Assembly (NCBI GenBank): GCA_026008535.1
Contig: BRKX01000002.1
Location: forward strand, 1,572,501 to 1,636,500
DNA from: Perilla frutescens
Taxonomy: Eukaryota; Streptophyta; Magnoliopsida; Lamiales; Lamiaceae
DNA: 64,000 nt
Direction: 5' to 3'
Both the position numbers and the translations under genes were made by a program. This document shows positions 45,790 through 55,596 of this stretch, one piece after another. Position 1 is the first letter of the stretch; each line of letters starts with the position of its first letter. Under the pieces are notes generated by a model. The model had not been told where the DNA came from. It searched no databases and was given only the letters and a program-made list of their open reading frames with translations.

Positions 45790-46636
45790 ACCCGAAATTG
45801 ATACTTACATTTTGGACATTTTTTCAAAAATGACCCACTTTTTCAAAATTAACAAAGGGTTAATTGGTTTAATTAAGTATCACGAACTATTCATGATTTC
45901 TGATTTAACACGAACTTTAAAATGTTGCCTCCACAACATGAACTTACATTTTTTGTAATTATAACACTAGTTCAAAATTGAGTGCAATTACAAGCACAAA
46001 AATTATACGAAATACTTAATCTTTTTTAAAATGTTATACATACAACATAAACTTACAATTTTTTTTTTGCAATCATAACATCATTTTGAATTTCACTCAA
46101 TTAAAATTGATGTAGCACTAATGTGTACAAGTGTGATGTGCATGCATACACCTCCAAATTCGTCTTTTCAATCGCTATTTAAAAAATATTCAATAGATTA
46201 AGTATTTCGTATAATTTGTGTGCTTGTAATTGCACTCAATTTTGAACTAATGTTGTAATTACAAAAAATGTAAGTTCGTGTTGTGGAGGAAATATTTTAA
46301 AGTTCGTGTTAAAAATCAGAAATCATGAATAGTTCGTGATATTTAAACAAATTAACCCATTAACAAAATAGTACTTACTTTTTAAAAAAAATACAAATCT
46401 AACATTTAATTAATTTTATGGCCCGAAAATCATATGTAATTGATTGTAATTTAATGTATCTTGATTGGATGATTTTTTTGTACGTGACTATGCAAATAGA
46501 AATATTAAAAATACAATCAATTACATGTGATTGGATGATTAAATGTTAGATTTACAAAATTTTTGAAAAAGTATGTACTTTTTTGTTAATTTTGAAAAAG
46601 TTCCCAAAATGAAGAAATGAAAGTGTAATTTAACCT
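45790..46636. mobile_element. MITE family A copy, interrupted by another MITE
   Basis: Outer parts 45790-45856 and 46359-46636 together match the family at 14515-14876 and 30588-30930: ACCCACTTTTTCAAAATTAA on the left, ATGGCCCGAAAATCATATG and the inverse arms on the right. The insertion at 45857 has target duplication ATTAACAAA, taken from this element, so the nesting order is clear. Confidence 0.75.
45857..46358. mobile_element. Nested MULE-type MITE (502 bp)
   Basis: Inverted arms of about 170 bp begin GGGTTAATT and end AATTAACCC. A perfect 9-bp duplication ATTAACAAA lies at 45848-45856 and 46359-46367. The arms read TATCACGAACTATTCATGAT and CAATTTTGAACTA(A/G)TGTTG in opposite orientations. 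The interior has no ORF. Confidence 0.9.
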
Positions 46637-46829
46637 ATCTACAATACAAAAAAAAATTAAAAAAAATTATGACATATTACATAAAATAATTATAATCGTC
46701 GGAATAAACGTGTGTATATATATATATATATAGAAACAAATTGTGACAAAACTTCATGTGAAGTCCAACATAGGACTACTCTTGAACTTCATTAATGAAT
46801 TAATGTAGGGTTTCTTCTTCGCTAATTTC

Positions 46830-46931
46830 TATATATATATTAATTCAAGCACACGCCTCCTGCTTTCTAATCACGCAAACATCATTAAATTTTCAAGCAA
46901 ACTCTCTCTTTCTCTCTCTAAACATTCTGCA
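46830..46931 (+). promoter_or_regulatory. Promoter and leader of the CDK-like gene
   Basis: TATATATATATTAA at 46830-46843 is a possible TATA box about 90 bp before the ATG. The leader contains CTCTCTCTTTCTCTCTCTCT at 46901-46920, a frequent plant 5'UTR feature. Another TA run is at 46713-46731. Confidence 0.45.
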
Positions 46932-48026
46932 ATGGCGCAACTCCAAAACCCTAACCCTAATGCTAATGCTCATCGATATCTATTCCGAGGAAGAAAAACC
47001 GCTTGCCGATCGAAGCCAGCGAAAGGGATTACAATCAAGAAACCACCGCCGCTCGAAATCATCAACGAGAAGAAGAGGAAATCATCACCGGAGTCGACCA
47101 ATCGCGACGACGAACCGAAGAAGAAGAAGAAGAGAACGGCGCCACCGCCTGCAGTTTACAGTCGCGACGTGATTCCCGATTGCTCGAGCGTCGAGGACTA
47201 CGAGAGTCTCGGCATGATCAGCAAAGGATCATACGGCGTAGTGTACAGAATTCGGGAGAGAGAAACCGGTGAAATCTTGGCGATGAAGGAGGAGTTCGAC
47301 GGCCTGTCGGCGGCGTCGCTGACGGAGATCAAGATCCTGAAGCACCTCGGCCGCCACCCCTCCGTCGTGGGGTTCAAGAAAGTGGCGGTGGACGAGTACG
47401 ACGGCGTTTACGTGGTGATGGAGTATCTCGAGACCGATCTCAAGAGGTACATCTCTCTCAAGAAGGAGGGTTTGTGCGAGACCGAGGTGAAGAGTCTGAT
47501 GAAGAAGCTGCTCGAGGGGGTGAAGTTCTTGCATGAGAAAGGGGTGATGCATAGAGATCTCAAGCCCTCGAATGTTCTTGTTAACAACGATGGGAGGGAG
47601 TTGAAGATATGCGATTTCGGGCTTTCTGCCCGGTTTGGGAAGCCGGTTTACTCCTCTAGTGTCGGGACGTTGTGGTATAGGGCCCCGGAGCTGCTCCGGG
47701 GAGTCGATACGTACTCGTCTGCGGTGGACATGTGGGCGGTGGGGTGCATAATGGCGGAGTTGTTGATGAAGGAGGTGTTGTTTAAAGGGGAGGATGAGAG
47801 AGATCAGTATTATGAGATAATTTGGGTTCTTGGATTTGATGATGAGGGTTTTGTGGAGAGGGATTTGAGTGAGCCTCGATATTCGATCCGAGACGAGTTT
47901 AAATCTGCAGATGCAAAGCTTTCGGAGGTGGGATTTGATCTGTTGTATAGTTTCTTGAGGTATGATCCAAGAAAGAGGATCACTGCAGAATGTGCTCTTG
48001 ATCATGCTTGGTTTAATGAGTTGTAA
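46932..48026 (+). CDS. Intronless CDK-like Ser/Thr protein kinase, PITSLRE/CDKG-related
   Basis: A complete 364-codon frame. Residues 1-85 are a basic, disordered extension with probable nuclear signals (KKRK 47-50, PKKKKKR 62-68). The kinase domain runs 90-364: modified nucleotide loop SKGSYGVV (97-104), ATP lysine AMK 119, C-helix SAASLTE (126-132) at the place of the PSTAIRE/PITSLRE cyclin-binding motif, catalytic loop HRDLKPSN (207-214), DFG 228-230, and GTLWYRAPELL (245-255). All catalytic residues are present. The first loop glycine is Ser97, and CDK11/CDKG kinases also lack it. The C-helix is closest to PITSLRE but changed at several sites, so the cyclin partner may differ. Alternatives are the plant CDKF-2-like or CAK-like kinases. 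Cell-cycle or transcription control is an inference from the family. No introns, while CDKG genes usually have them, so a retrocopy origin is possible. Confidence 0.88.
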   Translation: MAQLQNPNPNANAHRYLFRGRKTACRSKPAKGITIKKPPPLEIINEKKRKSSPESTNRDDEPKKKKKRTAPPPAVYSRDVIPDCSSVEDYESLGMISKGSYGVVYRIRERETGEILAMKEEFDGLSAASLTEIKILKHLGRHPSVVGFKKVAVDEYDGVYVVMEYLETDLKRYISLKKEGLCETEVKSLMKKLLEGVKFLHEKGVMHRDLKPSNVLVNNDGRELKICDFGLSARFGKPVYSSSVGTLWYRAPELLRGVDTYSSAVDMWAVGCIMAELLMKEVLFKGEDERDQYYEIIWVLGFDDEGFVERDLSEPRYSIRDEFKSADAKLSEVGFDLLYSFLRYDPRKRITAECALDHAWFNEL

Positions 48027-48159
48027 AAAATTGTTTATTTCATCAAATTGTGGATATAGGTATACCAACTTTGGTGTGTATCTACTGTTTAGTTTGTTGC
48101 TTCAAGGCTACTGCCTTTTAATCTGTCTATATATAGATATATATATATATATAGACACA

Positions 48160-49117
48160 TGTATAGTTGTTTGTTGGGATGGAATTGAATTCAACCAATC
48201 ACTCTTCTTCATCACTCTTTTTATGGTTTTATGTTATTATTTTGAGTTCTAACTAATTCCCAATTGTTGGTTTGGACAAGATTTGTCTCAATGCATACAA
48301 GAATCTTTGCTGTCAATTAGATAAAAAAGTTGATTGTTCATAGCCTATCAAGACTTTTTTTCTTGATGAAGATGCCTTTTTATTGAATTTATTACATTAA
48401 AAAAAGAAAAAAGGAAAAAAAAAAAGACTAGGCTTGTTTTTTATTTGATAACTAAATAGTAACAGAAACAGAAAACTAAAGATGAATGGAAGCATTGTTT
48501 TGTTAACTAAGATACAAATAGTTTTGAAAATTGGAAATTTTGTATTTGTAAATTACGATTGGTAGATTTGGTAAGTCTATATTTGTAGGATTCCCATCTT
48601 TTAAATTTCTATAAATATAATTTAGTGTGTATATATATATATACAGTTGTTCGTTGGGAATATTCAACCAATCACTCTTCTTCATCACTCTCTGTTATGG
48701 TTTTCATGTTATTATTTCGAGTTTTAATTAACTCCCAATTAATGTTGGTTGAGATATATATATATATATATACAAGATTTGTTTCAATATAATGGATGCA
48801 AGAATATTCTTGATGGTGTGCTAATTCTGAAGAAGTTAAAAAAAAATCTGATACTGATCACTCTTTGCTGTTAACTAATTAGATCAAAAAAGTTGATTGT
48901 TCATAGCCTATCAAGACTTTTTCTTGCTTCTTGATGCCCTTTTATTGCATTTATTACATTAAAAAAAGAAAAAAGAAGAAAAAAAGAATTGGGCTTGCTT
49001 GTTATTTTATAACACTAATTATAGTAACAGAACAGAAAACTAAAGATGAATATTGGGAATTTTGTATTTGCAAATTGCAATTGGTAGATTTGGTAAGTCT
49101 ATATGTATCTATATATA

Positions 49118-49153
<36 letters not shown>

Positions 49154-49165
49154 TGATTTTCCCAT
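48160..49165 (+). repeat. Tandem duplication of about 500 bp
   Basis: Copy 1 (about 48160-48605) and copy 2 (about 48645-49165) share CAACCAATCACTCTTCTTCA, AAAAGTTGATTGTTCATAGC, CTATCAAGACTTTTT, AACAGAAAACTAAAGATGAA and TTGGTAGATTTGGTAAGTCT in the same order. Copy 2 ends in a TATG microsatellite (49125-49155). The unit is non-coding and starts about 130 bp after the kinase stop, so it may duplicate the gene's downstream region. Confidence 0.8.
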
Positions 49166-49386
49166 CTTTTCTTACAAGCATTGAACTGTTGAGATTATCT
49201 GAGTGGGGACAAAAGTGAAATCCAAGAAATCTGTGTCCCTCATCCCACTTTTTTCTATATTTCTTGTTTTTTTTTTCTGTTAGTAGTTAGGATTTTTTAT
49301 ATTTTATTGCTATGTTAGTTGCTGTCATTGGTGGAAAAAAGTGGTATAAATTGATGAGAAACAACTGTGGAAATATCATGCAGAAA

Positions 49387-49857
49387 ATGGGGGAAAAGCT
49401 GTGCTTGTTTCTGTTCATTGCTCTGCTTATAGTTAGTCTGAGAGGGGAAGAAGGAGGAGGAGGCAGCGGCACCACCGCGTCTTTCAAAAAGACCGATAAC
49501 ACCACTCACAACGACGTGGTGGTGAACAACAAGAGGAAGAACAACGGAGGAGGAGGAGGAGGAGGAGGGGCTGGATGGGGTTGGGGTGGTGGAGGAGGCG
49601 GTGGTAACCGTCGTGGAGGATGGGGATGGGGAGGAGGAGGAGGTGGTGGTGTATTCTGGCGGTGGGGCTGCGGGCAGACGCCTCGTCGTTCCGGCCAAAA
49701 GAGAGTGTTCCCTAAGGGGGACTACAAGAAAGGGGAGTTTGCACAATGCATGGTGAAGGGAAGGTGTAAAGGAATGAGGTTGGATTGCCCTTTGCATTGT
49801 GGAGGGCCTTGCTTTTATGATTGTAGAAATATGTGTAAAGCTCATTGCAAAAGATAA
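49387..49857 (+). CDS. Secreted glycine-rich protein with cysteine-rich C-terminus
   Basis: The frame is open from ATG 49312, but ATG 49387 is preferred. It starts MGEKLCLFLFIALLIVSLRG, a clear signal peptide, whereas the longer start adds 25 residues before it; ATG 49378 is a third option. The mature part has an acidic-to-basic linker, two glycine/tryptophan blocks (GGGGAGWGWGGG type) as in plant cell-wall glycine-rich proteins, a basic spacer (RRSGQKRVFPKGDYKKG), and a tail with eight cysteines. The last six cysteines are each exactly three residues apart (CPLHCGGPCFYDCRNMCKAHC without the final residues), preceded by CMVKGRC. Such even spacing suggests a disulfide-linked helical hairpin. 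I do not know a named family. Likely role: cell wall or apoplast. Confidence 0.82.
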   Translation: MGEKLCLFLFIALLIVSLRGEEGGGGSGTTASFKKTDNTTHNDVVVNNKRKNNGGGGGGGGAGWGWGGGGGGGNRRGGWGWGGGGGGGVFWRWGCGQTPRRSGQKRVFPKGDYKKGEFAQCMVKGRCKGMRLDCPLHCGGPCFYDCRNMCKAHCKR

Positions 49858-51256
49858 TTCATCACCGTACGAAATCGTCTGCTGCACACTCGATTTTTTT
49901 AGGATTTTTTTTTGTTCATTAGGGTTTGGGAAGATTTTTGTTTGTTTTGATTTTAAAACTTTTAATTATGTTAATTTTGCATGGGGAGTGTTATTATTAG
50001 TGGTGAGGGTGGTTTATTACCTATCAATTGTGATAATCAATTTGTTAAGACAGTTAAGATTGGTAGTTGTCAACTTTTTATGTTTTAGATTTCTTTGTAA
50101 TGTGATTGGTTGGAACTATAAAGTGATATTTTACTTTTTTATTTTTGGCAACATTCAATTAATTGACAAAGACATGCTGATGCGTACAACTATGATATTT
50201 GGTGCTTTCTTTTTTTATAATTACAATTTACTTTCAAAAATTACGTATTGATTTATAATGTTTGCATAATTCATGAGAACAAATTTCTGGGATGTGTCCC
50301 GCAGAAATTAAGGAGATTGATGTATGTTTTAGTTGGTTAGAAATCACAATTTCTTTAATTCTCACAAGATATGTTAGATTTGAAATGTTGAAAATTTATT
50401 CCCGTATTATTATTATTATATTTGTTAAATTGTGAAAATGGTAAATATCGATATATAATTTTTAAGACTTTAGGATAAAAATATTAACGACCTCAAGCAT
50501 TGATAACTATTAAATGTGATTAACCAAAGAAGAAAAAGAAAAAAAAAATACAAGAACAATCTGCGTTAGTGGTTACTTTGTAAGAGGCAACACAAGATTC
50601 TATATTTGAAGAACAATTTTAGATATATTCAAAATTTAAATCTGTTTTATTATTGATGATAAGACTTTTAGTCCAATTTTTATATTATACTTATGTGTCC
50701 CACTTTCAAATTAACTGTTTTAATAGTGGCTGTTATATATAAAAATAAAGAAATTATAATAATATAATCAATCATAATTAATATATATATATAAATTAAA
50801 ATTTTAAATAGAATAATCAATCCTTAATTCATTATGATCAATTATTAACTAGAAAAATAAAAATTAAATTGTAAAAATTAATTATGAATCCTAATCAGGT
50901 GCAATAAATCAAAATTTAATTAATAATTGTAATTAAATTAAACAACAAACATAGGAACTGATGACAGAAAATGAAAGAAAACTAATAAATTCCAAATGAG
51001 ACACCAATGTTTTTCTATTTTAAATTATATATTTTTCATGCTATTTCAATATTGTAAAAAATGCAAAGTACAAGATTGAGACATTTTTTAGAATAGAAAC
51101 TTTAACTAGAATTCTAAATTAATAATGGTATTTTTTCTCAAATAGGGGAAACACAATTTCTTTGCACATCTATGGCATCATAGCATGCAATGGCATGTGA
51201 AGTGTGCTTAAAGATTTTCATTACTAGTGGACTATTATTGTAATATTGAAGTTTGT

Positions 51257-51290
<34 letters not shown>

Positions 51291-52239
51291 GCCTAGTAAA
51301 AGCAACATAAATAGATAAATTAAGCTAGTAAAACTATAGTGGTTTGCCAAATTTAATGATAGTGGGCAAAGTTTGCTTGGTGGTGAAATTTTGTAGTTGG
51401 ACTAGCCTCTCATGTGGACAAGGCAAACTTCCATTATGAGTAATGATTAGAGACAAGAAGATAGGTCCACATCAAAAATTCAAATTATTGTGTTTTATTC
51501 TCTATAAATCTTTTCCCCCCATGATGATTAAGATAAAGTTTTTACATGGTTTGGATGCAAAAAAGAAAAGGAAATAAATAAATTATACCTACTCTTTATG
51601 AATAATCATTTTGCAAGAAATGGAAACAATTTAGGAACTTTCACTTACCTAGTAGATGTAAGATTAGGGTTTGAAACTTCGACATGAGATATTTCGAAGG
51701 CTCCTGACAAAACGAAAAAAGAGAGCCACTAATATTTTTAGTTTCACGAGCATGTTAAAAAAAAATCACTGTTGTTTTTATTCTAAATCCTGAGAAAGTG
51801 CAATCAACACTTACAGACATACATGAAAATATATACAAGTATTGAATAATTATTGAAATAATTTAAATATTCTAAAATTTTGAGAAACAAATTAAATCAT
51901 CAATAGAATTTTTCACATTTTCAGCCAAATTACTTTTTTTATTTTTTTAATATTATTGAAACCAACTAAAACAATGTTATTCCCGGCCAAATGAAACCAA
52001 ATAATTATTTAACATAACTAAACAAGTTTTTCAGTTAAAACACCGTTCACGCCCATTTTAATTGCTTGAAAAAGTTGAAAATGTTGTAATTGCAAAAAGT
52101 TTGTTCAATTTATAACATTCAAAGCGCTCACGTCTTTAAAATCCAAATAAAATCACATATCCCACCACGTCTCATTTTTATTTTTATTAAATTTTCATCA
52201 ATTTTCTCTTCAATTTCCATTTGCAAATGGAAAAAGAGC
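49858..52239. other. Intergenic DNA
   Basis: No gene could be supported over 2.4 kb. T-rich sequence at 49890-50250 is the probable 3' untranslated and downstream region of the glycine-rich protein gene. A TA microsatellite is at 51259-51287. The open frame 49799-50251 overlaps the gene in another frame and is not credible. Confidence 0.5.
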
Positions 52240-53103
52240 ACTATTGAGCGACATAAACTTCTATCGCTAAACAACAATATTCCGTCGTTACACATAACTA
52301 ATGATGGAAACGTTCCGTCGTTAATATGTTCGTTCATGTTTGAATTCACGACAGAAAGGAAACCGTCGTTAGTTTTAATGACGATTGTTACAGTGAAATT
52401 TTCAGTCGTAAATTTGGTCCCTGTAAACGGTCATCTGAAGACCTTAACGACATAATATTTCATCATTAACATCTAACAACGGACACAATCCGTCGTTAAC
52501 TTTTTCGTTTCGTGTGACATCATTATTGTTAATGACGGAATCTTTCTGTCATTAGATAGTCGTTAAGTTCAGTTTTTTTAATATTAAATTTAATTTCTAT
52601 TTTTGTTTAAATTTAAAATTTTAAATAAACATATATATATATATATAAAGTTTTATTAAACCATATTGTCAAAAGTGCGCGCGCGCACACATATATATAT
52701 CCCACAAAAACCTAAAATATCATAAAATTATAGTGCAACATTCAAAAATGACAACATATATACTAAAATAACAGTATAAATATGTTTGAAATATAATAAA
52801 TTAGGATGAGGATAGAGGAGGACCCATAAACCGCGCTCATATCTGCTCAAACATGGCAGCCTACTGATGTATTATTTGCTGCTGATGTCATATATATTCT
52901 TATTAGGCCTGGAGAAGCTCTGTTTGGGCGTCCATCTTCATCTGCAACTCCGAGATTGCAGACTGGCGTCGTATTGTGGAGGAAGTGCAGAAGATACATT
53001 AGCAGTTGAATTGCTCCTTGATCGACTGTCAAGCCCAAATATACGGTTCTTCTGTGAGACGTCCACAACATTGAGGAAAATAGAGCTAATTATTTTGGTT
53101 TAG
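52240..53103 (-). mobile_element. CACTA-type transposon relic
   Basis: 52240-52565 is dense in short direct and inverted copies of CCGTCGTTA/TAACGACGG-like words (TTCCGTCGTTA, AACCGTCGTTAG, CAATCCGTCGTTAAC), the look of CACTA subterminal repeats. 52800-53095, read on the minus strand, resembles the C-terminus of CACTA accessory proteins: VSQKNRIFGLDSRSRSNST, then after a frameshift LQMKMDAQTELLQA and AAMFEQI before a stop and ARFMGPPLSSS. No CACTA terminal motif or transposase core is visible. Confidence 0.5.
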
Positions 53104-53343
53104 TTTAATTTTATAAATATTATTTATGGTTTATTCCACCTAATTAGGGTTTATATTTATTTTTTAATGATTATTTTATGTTTTTAGTTAATATAATTGA
53201 TTAATATGATTGATCATTCCAAAATTAGGGTATATAAATTTTTAAAATTTCAATTTTTAGCAATAAATATTAATAGTGATTTTTTAAGAGAAAGAAACTT
53301 TAGAAAATAACTAGAACCGTTCTCCCGAGGGATACCTAGCTTG

Positions 53344-53478
53344 TGTATAGAAGCAACTGCTGCAACAGTTGTTGTCGAACGCTAACAGTAGACGTTAACT
53401 CTCCAACGACTTGTATAGAAGCAACTGCTGCAACAGTTGTTGTCAAACGCCAACAGTAGACGTTAACTCTCCAACGAC
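53344..53478 (+). repeat. Two tandem copies of a 68-bp unit
   Basis: TGTATAGAAGCAACTGCTGC begins at 53344 and again at 53412. The units differ at only about two positions, so this duplication is recent. The unit includes the near-palindrome GCAACTGCTGCAACAGTTGT. Confidence 0.85.
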
Positions 53479-53618
53479 TTATATCCATTGGTGAATGAAG
53501 TGTTTCACTAACTTAGTATGCACTGTAGATACCTTGATCAACTTAAACACACAATCACATCATCCAATTTTGTTTGATTTAGTATTCACACTGTGATCGG
53601 TTGATGTCTCGTGTGCAG

Positions 53619-54622
53619 GTGATGTCTTCCCATCAACAAACTGAGGTTTCTTCGGATAATTTACACAATTTATTTGTTTCTCAACCATATGATGGATCAA
53701 CTAATGCCATGGGTTACTTCTTGGGGGAGGTATTTACTATTTACTACTTCGTTTAACAGTCTGACACTAGCTTTTGTAATCAATTATGTACCTGTATCTA
53801 GGGCTATAAATAAGTCGAACCGAGTCTTAATGTACATATGATCAAGTTTGTTTGAAATGTTATTATGCTTTGAAATTTATGGTTGAACTTGTTTGATCCT
53901 ATCAAGTCGAGCTCAAACGAGCTTTTTATGATCAATTATGTACCTACATATATGGGCTTTAAATGAGTCAAGCCGAGTCCAAACGTACATATGTTCAAGC
54001 TTATTTGAAATGTTATTGAGCTTTAAAATTTATGTTTAAATTTGTTTGAGTACCTATCGAGTCGAGCTTTAATCGAGTTGAACATGAGTCAAGCTCAAGT
54101 AGTTTGATATTTTTATACATTGATTGCTTAATTTTTACTTATTGAGCTCTAGTTCAAGCCGGACTTAAAATCTTATTAAACACAAAATTATGTCCAGGTT
54201 TGTTTGATATGCTTATTCAACCAAGCTCAAATGAGCTTCTAACTAACGAACATGACTATTTGTTTTGATTTTTAGCCCTACCTACATCATGCGTGATAAC
54301 CTTAACTGCTTGATGTTGAAGGTGATCCATTCGTACCAAGTTGATCAGTCTGATGTAGAGTTGATGGTAGTTGTTGATGACTATGTTTGTCATTCGAAAG
54401 GTCTATTCTGCCATATACAACTTGAGCCATATTTTACATGATCATCTTGTTCTGCTGCAACTCTGAACCAAGGAGAAAGATTAAGTGTGTCTTGTTTTCT
54501 TTGCAGGTGATGAACAATGGCTGGGCCGAAGGCGACTGCAGAGGCAAGAGAGGGTGGTTCCGTTCGAGTTCATCGAGAGACGAGACAGTGTCCTTCCAAG
54601 CAAAGTAGCTGAAGTATTTTGA
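53619..54622 (+). pseudogene. SH3P: 3' exons of an SH3P-type gene (C-terminal SH3 domain), frameshifted
   Basis: Plant SH3P proteins have a BAR domain and a C-terminal SH3 domain and act in vesicle traffic and autophagy. Three exons with good splice sites are readable: 53619-53729 (MSSHQQTEVSSDNLHNLFVS ... AMGYFLGE|GT), 54322-54400 (VIHSYQVDQSDVELMVVVDD YV), and 54507-54622 (NNGWAEGDCRGKRGW in one frame, PFEFIERRDSVLPSKVAEVF in another). The order and the closing VAEVF stop are characteristic. An extra T after TATGTT in the second exon and a missing C after TGGTTC in the third shift the frame; they cancel, so the spliced frame stays open to the normal stop but about 23 residues of the SH3 core are scrambled. 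No BAR exons were found upstream, so this looks like a gene remnant. The first intron contains hAT MITE sequence. Confidence 0.72.
53951..54280. mobile_element. hAT-type MITE, family B copy 2, with duplicated left flank
   Basis: The element starts TATGGGCTTTAAATGAGTC and ends TTTTTAGCCCTA. The 8-mers CCTACATA (53943) and CCTACATC (54281) match at 7 of 8. About 150 bp upstream, 53775-53930 repeats the left flank plus left end (CAATTATGTACCT then TAGGGCTATAAATAAGTC), so flank and element end were duplicated together after insertion. It lies in the first visible intron of the SH3P remnant. Confidence 0.75.
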
Positions 54623-55082
54623 GTCCATGGCTAGCATGTTTCTTTCATGATGCACAACTCAAGAAACAAAAAAAATGATGTTTTTTTTTGCTATTTTTTT
54701 TATTTCCTAATGTACATATTCTGGGCAGGTGGCCCTTTGGTTGTCTGAGTTGAGATAACGTATATATAAAATGACAGTTAAGGTTATGAATTTTAAGTGA
54801 GTCGAACCTACTCATGAGCTATTTAGAATCAACTAGACTAGAACTCGAAATTGACTAAAACTACTCGAGTAGCTACCGAACTCGAGCTCAATAATACTAA
54901 GCTCAAAAGGCTCATGAGCTTAATCGAGCTTCAAGACAAATATAATTTTATCTTTAATAATTTAATTATTTACATATATATCATTAATAATTAGAATATA
55001 TTAATTTTAAATTAAAAAATATAATTTTTTTAATATTATAAAATAATCAAGTCGAGTCGAGTCAAGTTCGAGTTTGTCGAGT
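54623..55082. other. Intergenic DNA with a GAGCTC-rich repeat relic
   Basis: 54795-55080 has GAGTCGA(A/G), CTCGAGCTC and ATGAGCT phrases resembling MITE family B but lacks its ends. No gene after the SH3P stop. Confidence 0.45.
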
Positions 55083-55503
55083 TGTAATACCTCAATTTCA
55101 CTTTTAATAGAAAAATGTACGGTATCCATGTTTTTCATTAATAAAATACTTTACTCGAAATACAGGAAAAGTTTTAAATCACAATTTGACATTTATTACA
55201 AAATTATAAAGTCAAAAAATAAATTAAAGCATTTTTAATCATGTTTGACCACTTGACCACTATCATCACATCTTGCTCGATCCACATCACTCGAGACAAT
55301 ACCTGAAAAAGATAAGTAGTTTTTGGGGTGAGTACTACTAACTCAATGGGGAATATCCAATTATCCAAGTTATATATCAAACAGAATAATATACGAATAG
55401 TAAACTGTGTTCGGTCCGTAGACCAAATTATGTAGCCCGAAGACTCTACGTGATAGCTGGAAAGCTCTACGTGATAGCCCGAAGGCTCTTGCTATACTTT
55501 AAC
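55083..55503 (-). repeat. LTR fragment, minus orientation
   Basis: The outer end TGTAATACC at 55083 is an LTR-type end. Read on the minus strand the piece contains CCATTGAGTTAGTAGTACTC, then CACCCC and TTTTTCAGGT, the same block found near the right ends of the two complete LTRs here. GCCCGAAG(A/G)CTCT(A)-type repeats follow at 55437-55490. It is cut at 55503 by the hAT element. No matching internal region is present. Confidence 0.55.
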
Positions 55504-55596
55504 CAATGGCGGAACCAAAAAAAATATTGAGGGCTACCGATAACACGTATAAAAAATATCATTATATTAAAATTAATGTAATACATTAAAACTGGT

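Noticed and set aside
47229..48068. 279-codon minus-strand ORF across the kinase gene
   Set aside because: It is the antisense shadow of the conserved kinase frame, with low-complexity His/Leu-rich composition and no domain.
49315..49887. 190-codon minus-strand ORF across the glycine-rich protein gene
   Set aside because: Antisense of glycine codons gives runs of Ser/Pro; the plus frame has a signal peptide and a cysteine pattern.
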